Shown in pieces: positions 25,949 through 32,529 of a stretch of DNA of 39,164 nt; position 1 is the stretch's first letter, and every line of letters starts with the position of its first letter. The notes under the pieces were generated by a model that saw only the letters and a list, made by a program, of their open reading frames with translations, had not been told where the DNA came from and did no database searches. This DNA comes from an uncultured Clostridia bacterium (lineage in GTDB: Bacteria; Bacillota; Clostridia; Oscillospirales; Ruminococcaceae), in NCBI GenBank assembly GCA_947177735.1, contig CAMWVP010000011.1, positions 1-39,164 of the forward strand, written 5' to 3'. The position numbers and the translations under genes were made by a program.

Positions 25949-27700
25949 ATGAATATATCGTTCCACACGGGTAAATCCGCGATGATCGCGCAGGCTAAGG
26001 CACTGAATATCTACGGCAACAACATCGCGAACGTAAACACCGTTGGCTATCAGACGATCCGTCCCGCGTTCGCGGATTGTATCTATGATGTTGAAAGAGC
26101 GCCGCAGCCCGATTGGCAGACGGGTCACGGTACATATATACAGAAAACCGATCTGATGTTCTCGGAGTCGCACTTCGAGTTCACCGACCGTCCGCAGGAT
26201 ATGGCGATAGCGGGCGAGGGCTTCTTTGCGGTCGAGGATCGCTGGGGCGACATAAACTACACCCGCGACGGCGCGTTCGGAGTTACACAGCTTGAGGATG
26301 GGCAGTGGTACCTTGTTTCCAGCTCGGGAGAATTTGTGCTCGACTACGATCGGAACCGTATCATAGTACCGTTCGAGGAGATCGACAAGGGCACCGTCCG
26401 CAACAGTATCGATTGGGAAGCGGTAAGTCAGCAGATCGGAACGTTCACGCTGGACACGGACGCTACCCGTAGGATACGCTACAAATACACGGGCGAGGGC
26501 TTTATCGCGGGCGACGACGGGGAGAATGTTCCCGATCCCGCTTTCATTGAGGACGCTGTTGTGGAGATCACGGGCGCTGACGGAACAGTGCCGAGTGCCG
26601 CTACGATAACGACGGCGAACGGCTATTTCGCGGTGCGCGACAGCTACGGAAATATAAGCTACACTCGCGACGGAACGCTTTCCATTCAGAAGTATAAGGG
26701 CAAATGGTATCTCGGCTCGTCCGAGGGAGAGCTTATCCTCGACAGTGATAAGAAGCCCATTGAGGTGACGTTCAGAGACCCCGCTATTGAGGACGTTGAG
26801 ACGGCTGTCATGGAGAGGATCGCCGTTAATGATGAGGGTCAGGTCTATGTCCGCGATCTTGAAACGGATGAGGCTGTTTATAAAGAGACCGCCGGTTATG
26901 CGGTGCAGAGAGACGGAAATAAGTGCTATATCGTGACGGCGGAGGGCGAATACGTCCTTGACAGCAGCGGAAGCCGCATTGAGGTTCCGTCGAGAGAGGG
27001 CGACTATTACAGCGTCAACTGGGAGGAATTGGTAACTCCCGCCGGCGAGGGCGAGGAGCTTCGTCAGAGGATCGGAGTGTTCGAGTTCGCGAATCCCGCC
27101 GATCTGACGACGGACGACCACTTGTTCTACGAGGGCACGGGTACCGCGTCGGACGTAGAGAGGGTAGTGGACGGGTCGAGCATTAAGCTCAACGGTCCCG
27201 ATTCGTTCTTTGCGGTGCAGGGTGAGGACGGTACAGTCAGATACACTCACAGCACGAGCTTTGACGTCGTTCAGGCTGAGGACGGCGCGTGGTATCTCGC
27301 GACGAGCCGCGGAGAGTATATTCTCGGCGCTGATAATCAGAGAATTTTGGTGGCTGAAGCGAATCAGTACACGCCCAACGTGGATTGGGACGAGCTGACG
27401 GAGATGGTGGGCGTGTTCGAGTTTCCGAATCCGTTCGGTATCGAGGCGCTCGGCACGAACCGTTATGTTGCGACGGACAGGAGCGGCGAGCCCGTGGCTT
27501 GCCGTGAGCAGAGAGAGGTAAACGGCGAGATCGTGTGGGTGAATACTATGGATAAGCTTCCCGGCACGCTTATCGTATCCAACGTTGACCTCGCGACACA
27601 GATGGTAAAGCTGATAGAAACGCAGAGAGCGTACCAGCTCAGCTCGAGAGTGGTGACCACCTCCGACGAGCTCGCGCGTATCGCAAACAATCTGCGCTGA
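25949..27700 (+). CDS. flgG: Flagellar rod protein FlgG type with tandemly repeated beta-modules
   Basis: The ends are those of a normal rod/hook protein: ALNIYGNNIANVNTVGYQTI at residues 18-37 and SNVDLATQMVKLIETQRAYQ then SSRVVTTSDEL at the C-terminus. FlgG is usually about 260 residues; this one is 583. The extra length is made of repeats of the family's own module. Units of the form FFAV..G.I.YTRDG....G.WYL..S.GE.ILD occur at about residues 91-142, 225-275, 316-347 (shortened) and 419-470. A second unit, (N/D)W.E(L)...IG.F.F.NP..L....Y..TG.G, recurs at about 155-184, 357-400 and 479-515. The reading frame is open throughout and codon use matches the neighbours, so this is not an assembly error that I can see. 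It starts 18 bases after flgF behind GGGGGAGGA. Confidence 0.9.
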   Translation: MNISFHTGKSAMIAQAKALNIYGNNIANVNTVGYQTIRPAFADCIYDVERAPQPDWQTGHGTYIQKTDLMFSESHFEFTDRPQDMAIAGEGFFAVEDRWGDINYTRDGAFGVTQLEDGQWYLVSSSGEFVLDYDRNRIIVPFEEIDKGTVRNSIDWEAVSQQIGTFTLDTDATRRIRYKYTGEGFIAGDDGENVPDPAFIEDAVVEITGADGTVPSAATITTANGYFAVRDSYGNISYTRDGTLSIQKYKGKWYLGSSEGELILDSDKKPIEVTFRDPAIEDVETAVMERIAVNDEGQVYVRDLETDEAVYKETAGYAVQRDGNKCYIVTAEGEYVLDSSGSRIEVPSREGDYYSVNWEELVTPAGEGEELRQRIGVFEFANPADLTTDDHLFYEGTGTASDVERVVDGSSIKLNGPDSFFAVQGEDGTVRYTHSTSFDVVQAEDGAWYLATSRGEYILGADNQRILVAEANQYTPNVDWDELTEMVGVFEFPNPFGIEALGTNRYVATDRSGEPVACREQREVNGEIVWVNTMDKLPGTLIVSNVDLATQMVKLIETQRAYQLSSRVVTTSDELARIANNLR

Positions 27701-27734
27701 TTAAATTAGAACTCGGCAGAAGGGGAGTGAGATT

Positions 27735-28352
27735 ATGCTGAGAAATTTTGAGGAGCTTTCTCCCGTAGCGATCGACTGTCTGAAAGAGATAGGAAATATC
27801 GGCTCGGGCAATGCCGCGTCGTCATTATCGGCGATGCTGTCGCAGTCGGTGCGCATGCGCGTGCCGGATATCCGCGTGCTCGACTACGGAGCTGTCATCG
27901 ACGAGGTGGGCGGTCCCGAGAAGGTCATCACGGGTATTCTCGTGACGTTCAAGGGCGACATCAAGGGTATGATAATGTTCCTGCTCGAGGATATGTTCGC
28001 GAAGATAGTTGTCAAGACCTTTATGGGCAAGGAGAACGTCAACGTAATACAGCTTGACGAAAACGATATTTCCGCCGTAAAGGAAATGGGCAACATCATG
28101 GCGGGCTCGTATCTTAACGCGCTTGCGGCGCTGGCAGGCTTTACGGTTGCTATGGATGTGCCGTCTATGACAGTGGATATGATGGGCGCGATAATGAATG
28201 CGCCTATGGTAGAGTTCTCCGAAGTCGGAGACAAGGTGCTGTTCATTGACAATAGGTTTGTTATTGATGACGTTGATATTAACTCAAATATCATTCTGAT
28301 CCCGGAGATGGAATCTCTTGACATACTAATGAAGAAGCTTGGTGTTAACTGA
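27735..28352 (+). CDS. cheC: Phospho-CheY phosphatase CheC
   Basis: CheC removes phosphate from CheY and takes part in adaptation with CheD. The 205-residue protein has both active-site motifs of the family: D14-x3-E18-x2-N21 (LKEIGNIGSGNAASSLSAML) and S113-x3-E117-x2-N120 (KEMGNIMAGSYLNALAAL). The two halves are related to each other, as in all CheC proteins. The ATG follows AGGGGAG. cheD overlaps its stop by one base. A FliN-like C-terminal domain is absent, which separates it from fliY. Confidence 0.95.
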   Translation: MLRNFEELSPVAIDCLKEIGNIGSGNAASSLSAMLSQSVRMRVPDIRVLDYGAVIDEVGGPEKVITGILVTFKGDIKGMIMFLLEDMFAKIVVKTFMGKENVNVIQLDENDISAVKEMGNIMAGSYLNALAALAGFTVAMDVPSMTVDMMGAIMNAPMVEFSEVGDKVLFIDNRFVIDDVDINSNIILIPEMESLDILMKKLGVN

Positions 28353-28831
28353 TGGGTACATTAACGATTGGAATTGGTGACTTAAAGGCATGCAGAGCTC
28401 CCGACGTACTGATAACCTACGCGCTTGGTTCCTGTGTGGGGATCTGCCTGCTTGACAGCGCTGTAAACGTCGGCGGTCTGTCTCATATCATGCTTCCCGA
28501 CAGTACGGCGGGAGTGAATGGCGCGACTACACCCATGCGTTTCGCGGACACTGCTATCCCTATGCTTATACGGCAGATGGAGAGTATGGGCGCGAGCAGG
28601 GCGCGCATGAAAGCGAAGATCGCGGGAGGGGCGACGATGTTCGCGACCGCGAGCGACAAGTTTAACATCGGCGAGCGCAATGTCGCCGCCGTAAGGAAGA
28701 TACTTATGGCTAACCGTATCCCGATAATAGCGCAGGACACGGGGCTCGACTACGGGCGAACGCAGCTGTTCTATCCCGAAACGGGAGTTATGGAGATACG
28801 CGCCGCCGCAAAGGGTACAAGACAGTTTTAA
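28352..28831 (+). CDS. cheD: Chemoreceptor glutamine deamidase CheD
   Basis: CheD deamidates glutamines of chemoreceptors and stimulates CheC. The 159-residue protein has the catalytic triad in the usual setting: Cys28 (ALGSCVGICL), His45 (GGLSHIMLP) and probably Thr22. The AKIAGGATMF block and the C-terminal DTGLDYGRTQLFYPETG are also typical. It overlaps cheC (TGATG), so the pair is likely translationally coupled. It is the last gene of the flagellar operon and is followed by a strong terminator. Confidence 0.96.
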   Translation: MGTLTIGIGDLKACRAPDVLITYALGSCVGICLLDSAVNVGGLSHIMLPDSTAGVNGATTPMRFADTAIPMLIRQMESMGASRARMKAKIAGGATMFATASDKFNIGERNVAAVRKILMANRIPIIAQDTGLDYGRTQLFYPETGVMEIRAAAKGTRQF

Positions 28832-28836
28832 ATACT

Positions 28837-28871
28837 TATTATCCGCCAATACCACGGCGGATAATATTTTT
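28837..28871 (+). terminator. Terminator of the flagellar operon
   Basis: TATTATCCGCC pairs with GGCGGATAATA in a perfect 11-bp stem, followed by five T. It ends ten bases before the next start codon. Confidence 0.93.
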
Positions 28872-28880
28872 GAGGAAAAT

Positions 28881-30056
28881 ATGAGATTTACTTTCAAGCA
28901 TACGATCTTTTCCTGCTTTCTGGGATATATCGTGCAGGCGGTCATCAACAATTTCGCGCCTCTGCTGTTTCTGACGTTTCAGTCAAGCTATAAAATACCG
29001 CTGTCGAGGATAACGCTGCTTATCGGTTTTAACTTTGTAGTTCAGCTTGCGGTCGACCTTGCGTCGGCGGGGTTCGCGGAAAGGCTCGGCTACCGCAGGT
29101 CAATGCTTATCGCGCACGGGTGCAGCATTACGGGGCTGCTGGCGATGGGCATACTTCCCGAGCTGCTGCCCGATCCGTTTATCGGGCTGCTTATAGCGGT
29201 GTTCCTGTACGCGATAGGCGGCGGGCTTCTTGAGGTGTTGGTGAGCCCGATCGTGGAGGCGTGCCCGACCGACAACAAGGAGCGTATGATGAGTCTGCTG
29301 CACTCGTTCTACTGCTGGGGCGCGGTGGGCGTTATCGTGCTGTCGACGCTGTTTTTTTCGGTTTTCGGCGTGGAGAACTGGCGCGTATTGGCGTTTCTTT
29401 GGGCGCTGGTGCCGCTGACGGACGGGATAATGTTCGTGTTCGTGCCGATAAACACCCCCGTGCCCGAGGGTCAGGGAATGGGGCTTCGGGAGCTGCTTTC
29501 GAGCGGCGTGTTCCGCGTGCTGTTTGTGATGATGCTGTGCGCGGGAGCAAGCGAGATGGCGGTCGCGCAGTGGTCGTCTACGCTCTGCGAAAACGCCCTC
29601 GGCGTGAGCAAGACGGTGGGAGACCTGGCGGGCACGGCAACATTTGCTGCGCTTATGGGCACGGCGCGGGCGCTCTACGGCAAGCTTGCGGACAGGCTGC
29701 CGCTCGGCGGAACGATGACCGCGAGCGCTGTGCTGTGCGTGCTGGCGTACCTGACGGTGGCGCTGGTGCCGAGCGCGGCGGCGGGGCTTATCGGCTGCGC
29801 GGTGTGCGGATTCGCGGTCGGGATAATGTGGCCGGGAACGTTCAGCAAGGGCGCGGCGGCGCTGCCGAGAGGCGCCACGATGATGTACGCGCTGTTCGCT
29901 CTGGCGGGCGATCTGGGCTGCATGGCAGGCCCCGCGCTGGCAGGCTTTGCTGCCGAGCTTTCGGGAGGCGGTCTGCGGACAGGAGTGCTGTTCGCGGTGA
30001 TCTTCCCGATAACGATGGCGGTGCTGTCGGCACTGCTGACGAAAAAAAGAAGCTGA
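28881..30056 (+). CDS. Major facilitator superfamily transporter, substrate unknown
   Basis: This is a 391-residue membrane protein with about twelve hydrophobic segments in two halves. A Gly/Arg-rich cytoplasmic loop between segments 2 and 3 (AGFAERLGYRRSMLIA) is the classical MFS loop motif. The first half contains ELLPDPFIGLLIAVFLYAIG and the later part AGATMMYALFALAGDLGCMAG-like stretches rich in Gly and Ala. It resembles sugar-type MFS permeases (FucP/YbjJ-like), but the substrate cannot be read from the sequence. The ATG has GAGGAA in front, right after the flagellar terminator, so it depends on read-through or on a promoter I cannot see. I see no link to motility. Confidence 0.85.
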   Translation: MRFTFKHTIFSCFLGYIVQAVINNFAPLLFLTFQSSYKIPLSRITLLIGFNFVVQLAVDLASAGFAERLGYRRSMLIAHGCSITGLLAMGILPELLPDPFIGLLIAVFLYAIGGGLLEVLVSPIVEACPTDNKERMMSLLHSFYCWGAVGVIVLSTLFFSVFGVENWRVLAFLWALVPLTDGIMFVFVPINTPVPEGQGMGLRELLSSGVFRVLFVMMLCAGASEMAVAQWSSTLCENALGVSKTVGDLAGTATFAALMGTARALYGKLADRLPLGGTMTASAVLCVLAYLTVALVPSAAAGLIGCAVCGFAVGIMWPGTFSKGAAALPRGATMMYALFALAGDLGCMAGPALAGFAAELSGGGLRTGVLFAVIFPITMAVLSALLTKKRS

Positions 30057-30286
30057 GAGGCGTGCCGCCTCTGTCAAGCCGTTTCATAGGAAATTGCGGT
30101 GTCAAGCGTTTTCGCTTGGCATCGCAATACTTCTATAACGCACGCTCTATAATTTTCCGGATTTATTAAAGGTAATCTCTGAAAACTACTTTCTTCTTGT
30201 TTCTCCGCCCCGCGAAGCGGGGCGGAGAAACAAACTGGAATTTGGTGTTAAAGAAAAAACAGATTTTTTAGAGATTTTCTAAAAAA
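30057..30286. other. Non-coding stretch with hairpins between the MFS gene and the first ECF module
   Basis: There is no gene here. A small hairpin (AGAGGC/GCCTCT) overlaps and follows the transporter's stop codon. A longer one at about 30097-30132 pairs CGGTGTCAAGCG with CGCTTGGCATCG (some G-U pairs) but has no clear U-run. The perfect GAA-triloop hairpin listed separately follows. An A/T-only inverted repeat (TTTTTTAGA/TCTAAAAAA, 30264-30286) touches the next promoter. Confidence 0.6.
30197..30233. repeat. Perfect 17-bp hairpin with GAA triloop (repeat family copy 1)
   Basis: TTGTTTCTCCGCCCCGC, loop GAA, GCGGGGCGGAGAAACAA. A relative with the same outer arms (TTGTTTCTCC) but a different inner stem lies at 37676-37708. 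There is no U-run on either side, so it is not a standard terminator. In both places a TTGGTG occurs within about 25 bases downstream. Confidence 0.85.
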
Positions 30287-30317
30287 GTGTGACGAACTGT
30301 ACTTCCTTGCTGACTAT
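30287..30317 (+). promoter_or_regulatory. Likely ECF-type promoter of the first sigma/anti-sigma module
   Basis: GTGTGAC (30287-30293), an 18-base spacer and GACTAT (30312-30317, within GACTATATA). The same two boxes with exactly the same spacing precede the second module at 31926-31956, while the spacer sequences differ. An A/T inverted repeat lies just upstream, possibly an UP-like element. The conserved pair of boxes before both sigma genes suggests self-regulation; this is an inference. Confidence 0.65.
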
Positions 30318-30336
30318 ATAGACAGGAGGTGATAAT

Positions 30337-30888
30337 TTGGAGGACGCAAAAATAACCGAAATGCTTTCGAGCCGCGATCAGACGGGGCTTGCGGAGCTGA
30401 AGCGCAAATACTACCGTCTGATAATGAAGGTGTGCAGGGGGATACTGCGCTCGACCGAGGACGCGGAGGAGGTCGCGAATGACACGCTCCTCGCGGTCTG
30501 GAAAGGCATACCGCCCGAGAACCCCGACGATCTGAAAGCGTATATCTGCCGTATCGCGCGTAGAAAAGCGATAAACCGCTTTCACTACAACACCGCCGCA
30601 ATGCGCAACGCCGACCTGTTGACCGAGCTTGACGAGTGCATACCGTCACGGAGCTGCGTGGAGGATGAATTTGAGCGCGCGGAGCTCACGGTGGCGCTCA
30701 ACGAATGGCTCGGCACGCTCGACGAAAAGAAGCGGGAGCTTTTTATTCAGCGGTACTTCTATATGCTGTCGGTCAAGGAGGCGGCGAAAGCCTGCTCGAT
30801 GAGCTGCACAGCCGCGTCCACGGCGCTGCTCAGACTGCGCGAGTCGCTGAAAGAATACTTAATTGAAAGGAAGATGTTTAATGAATGA
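30337..30888 (+). CDS. ECF-type RNA polymerase sigma factor, module 1
   Basis: This 183-residue sigma-70 family protein has only regions 2 and 4. Region 2 is at about residues 20-90 (KYYRLIMKVCRGILRSTEDA, EEVANDTLLAVWKGI, ICRIARRKAINRF). Region 4 is at about 120-175 (LFIQRYFYMLSVKEAAKACS, then a helix-turn-helix). It starts at TTG 30337 behind AGGAGGTGA. Its stop overlaps the start of the anti-sigma-like gene by eight bases. A close paralogue lies 1.1 kb downstream with the same start codon, length and overlap. The signal it responds to is unknown. Confidence 0.9.
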   Translation: MEDAKITEMLSSRDQTGLAELKRKYYRLIMKVCRGILRSTEDAEEVANDTLLAVWKGIPPENPDDLKAYICRIARRKAINRFHYNTAAMRNADLLTELDECIPSRSCVEDEFERAELTVALNEWLGTLDEKKRELFIQRYFYMLSVKEAAKACSMSCTAASTALLRLRESLKEYLIERKMFNE

Positions 30889-31636
30889 ACTTAATCCGTT
30901 ACTTGATGCTCTGAATGATATCGACACACGTTACATTATCAATCCAAAAAAGAAAAAGCGCCCGGTGGTATTGATGATCGTGGCGGCAGCAGCGGCTGTA
31001 ACACTGCTTACGGGATATACCGTCCGCACATTGAAAACGGGTACAAGGGGAGTTAATATCGATAACGAACACCAGTTTTATCACGATATAAAGCTGCAAA
31101 ACAAATTGACTATACCCACTAAAGACGAATTGCTTCAAATGGGAGCGGTTGAGGCGGTAGACGGCTGTTATGAGGATGGGTTTTATTGGTTTGATTTTAA
31201 CGATATGCTGCCAAGTGACGTTTTTAAAATTTTTAATGTAGCCCCCTTTACGATCAACGATAATTTTATCGAAGAACGCTCCGGAGTTAATGTTTTTGGA
31301 TTTTCAAATAAAACAGGAAACGATTTGGAGTTTGTCAATTTCGATTACTATCTGATCCAAAAGAGTTCGGGTAAAGAACTACAGTTTGAAACAAACTATA
31401 TAATTGATGAAGTGGGTATACCTAACCAATACTATGAATTTAAAGAGGATATGTTTGAGATCATTGAACTGAGTAACGGTTCAGAGGCTATGGTTGCGGA
31501 AACGCATGTCGGTGATAACGTATACGCTTATGCAAATTTCTCTTATAATGGTGCTGTTTACAAAATCAATTCATTCAACAGTACTATGGATATGAACGAA
31601 ATGAAGCAAGTCCTCGTCGACCTCGGTATTCTCTAA
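30881..31636 (+). CDS. Single-pass membrane anti-sigma-like protein, module 1
   Basis: I know no named function for this 251-residue protein. The N-terminus (MNELNPLLDALNDIDTRYI) is a short cytoplasmic piece shared with the paralogue at 32522. A basic stretch KKKKRP and one transmembrane helix (about residues 30-48) follow, then an outside domain of about 200 residues that is rich in Asn, Phe and Tyr. The ATG at 30881 overlaps the sigma gene by eight bases. The layout is that of an anti-sigma factor with an outside sensor. The sensor part is clearly A/T-richer than the neighbouring genes and does not resemble that of module 2. Confidence 0.7.
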   Translation: MNELNPLLDALNDIDTRYIINPKKKKRPVVLMIVAAAAAVTLLTGYTVRTLKTGTRGVNIDNEHQFYHDIKLQNKLTIPTKDELLQMGAVEAVDGCYEDGFYWFDFNDMLPSDVFKIFNVAPFTINDNFIEERSGVNVFGFSNKTGNDLEFVNFDYYLIQKSSGKELQFETNYIIDEVGIPNQYYEFKEDMFEIIELSNGSEAMVAETHVGDNVYAYANFSYNGAVYKINSFNSTMDMNEMKQVLVDLGIL

Positions 31637-31646
31637 ACGATAACTT

Positions 31647-31676
31647 AACTCCCTGCTCCCCTTGCAGGGAGTTTTG
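31647..31676 (+). terminator. Terminator of sigma/anti-sigma module 1
   Basis: AACTCCCTGC pairs with GCAGGGAGTT in a perfect 10-bp stem with TTTT overlapping and following it. It lies ten bases after the stop codon of the anti-sigma-like gene. Confidence 0.88.
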
Positions 31677-31689
31677 TAAATATACCGAC

Positions 31690-31857
31690 ACAAGAAAACC
31701 CGCCCTTGATTCAGGACGGGTAATGGTATTCGGCGGGTGTGCCCCTTCCCGCATCTCTTTGTAACCGCAAGGGTGTACGAGTTATACGCTTCGCGTATAA
31801 CCCTAATTAAACGCTTCGCGTTTAATTATAGCAGCACATTCTCTACTTCAAATACCA
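31690..31857 (-). ncRNA. Probable structured non-coding RNA of unknown family
   Basis: A minus-strand transcription unit of about 168 bases has a consensus promoter (31863-31891) and an intrinsic terminator (31692-31722), with no reading frame between. The predicted RNA begins with GGUAUUUG, which pairs with CGAAUACC (31732-31725) just before the terminator, closing a multi-branched fold. Inside are two perfect hairpins with GAA triloops (31804-31828 and 31781-31801) and a GCGGG/CCCGC hairpin. An alternative UGUGC/GCACA pairing is also possible. Length and a closed long-range stem resemble 6S RNA, but the pairing within is more branched than a 6S rod, so I do not assign it. It is not a T-box, tmRNA, SRP RNA or RNase P RNA by their known core sequences. 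Confidence 0.7.
31692..31722 (-). terminator. Terminator of the minus-strand ncRNA
   Basis: On the minus strand ACCCGTCCT pairs with AGGGCGGGT (one bulge) around GAATCA, followed by TTTCTTG. It lies next to, but points against, the module 1 terminator. Confidence 0.8.
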
Positions 31858-31862
31858 CTGTA

Positions 31863-31891
31863 ATTATAACATATTTCCCGCAATTTGTCAA
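31863..31891 (-). promoter_or_regulatory. Consensus sigma-A promoter of the ncRNA
   Basis: The minus strand has TTGACA at 31891-31886, a 17-base spacer and TATAAT at 31868-31863. Both boxes match the vegetative consensus perfectly, the best promoter in the window. It diverges from the module 2 promoter, whose upstream box starts 35 bases away. Confidence 0.9.
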
Positions 31892-31925
31892 CAAAGCCCT
31901 TTTTAACTAAAAAATTTATCCCAAG

Positions 31926-31956
31926 GTGTGACAAAACCCTCTCTCCTTTCGACTAT
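31926..31956 (+). promoter_or_regulatory. Likely ECF-type promoter of the second sigma/anti-sigma module
   Basis: GTGTGAC (31926-31932), an 18-base spacer and GACTAT (31951-31956, within GACTATATA). It has the same boxes and spacing as the promoter of module 1. A short A/T inverted repeat (TTTTTA/TAAAAA) lies about 15 bases upstream. Confidence 0.65.
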
Positions 31957-31977
31957 ATAAACAGAGGAGGTGATGAC

Positions 31978-32529
31978 TTGGAGGACGAAAAGATCACCGA
32001 GCTGCTGACGAACCGCGACCAGAGCGGGCTTGCGGCGCTGAAAGCGAAGTACGAACGCCTGATACTTAAGGTCTGCCGCGGCTTTCTGCGCTCGCCCGAG
32101 GACGCGGAGGAATGCGCGAACGATACCTTGCTCGCTGTCTGGGAGCGTATACCTCCCGACCGCCCCGATAATCTCACGGCGTACATCTGCAAGATAGCGC
32201 GCCGAAAGACTATCGACAAGCTGCGCTACAACACCGCCGCAATGCGTTCGACCGAGCTTATGACGGAGCTTGACGAGTGCCTGCCGTCAGGGTACTCGAC
32301 CGAGGACGAAGCCGAAAAAGCGGAGCTTTCCGCGGCGCTGAACGAATGGTTAAGGTCGCTCGATGAACGTCATCGGAAGCTGTTCACTCTCCGCTACTTC
32401 TACATGCAGTCGGCAAAGGACGCGGCGAAAGCCTGCTCCATGACCCCGACCGCCGCAACGACCGCGCTCGCACGACTTCGCGGCTCGCTGAAAAAATACT
32501 TAGTTGAAAGGGGATTATTCTATGAATAA
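31978..32529 (+). CDS. ECF-type RNA polymerase sigma factor, module 2
   Basis: This 183-residue sigma factor is the paralogue of the one at 30337, equal in length and alignable end to end without gaps as far as I can see. Region 2 includes RLILKVCRGFLRSPEDAEEC and ICKIARRKTIDKL. Region 4 includes LFTLRYFYMQSAKDAAKACS. It starts at TTG 31978 behind GAGGAGGTGA. A longer frame opening at 31885 would run through the promoter and is unlikely. The stop overlaps the next gene by eight bases. Confidence 0.9.
   Translation: MEDEKITELLTNRDQSGLAALKAKYERLILKVCRGFLRSPEDAEECANDTLLAVWERIPPDRPDNLTAYICKIARRKTIDKLRYNTAAMRSTELMTELDECLPSGYSTEDEAEKAELSAALNEWLRSLDERHRKLFTLRYFYMQSAKDAAKACSMTPTAATTALARLRGSLKKYLVERGLFYE

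Noticed and set aside
25109-27250. Minus-strand open frame of 713 codons opposite flgF and flgG
   Set aside because: It is a shadow frame; the plus strand encodes recognisable rod proteins with ribosome binding sites and translational coupling.
29100-30169. Long frames on both strands over the transporter gene
   Set aside because: They give Arg/His/Ala-rich low-complexity proteins; only the MFS frame has membrane segments and a ribosome binding site.
31690-31857. Second T-box at the ncRNA locus
   Set aside because: It contains AGUAGAGA-like sequence, but the GGUGGNACCGCG antiterminator element is missing and no gene follows downstream in the same direction.
31885-31977. Extended N-terminus of the second ECF sigma factor
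   Set aside because: It would translate the promoter and ribosome binding site; the TTG at 31978 matches the paralogue's start exactly.
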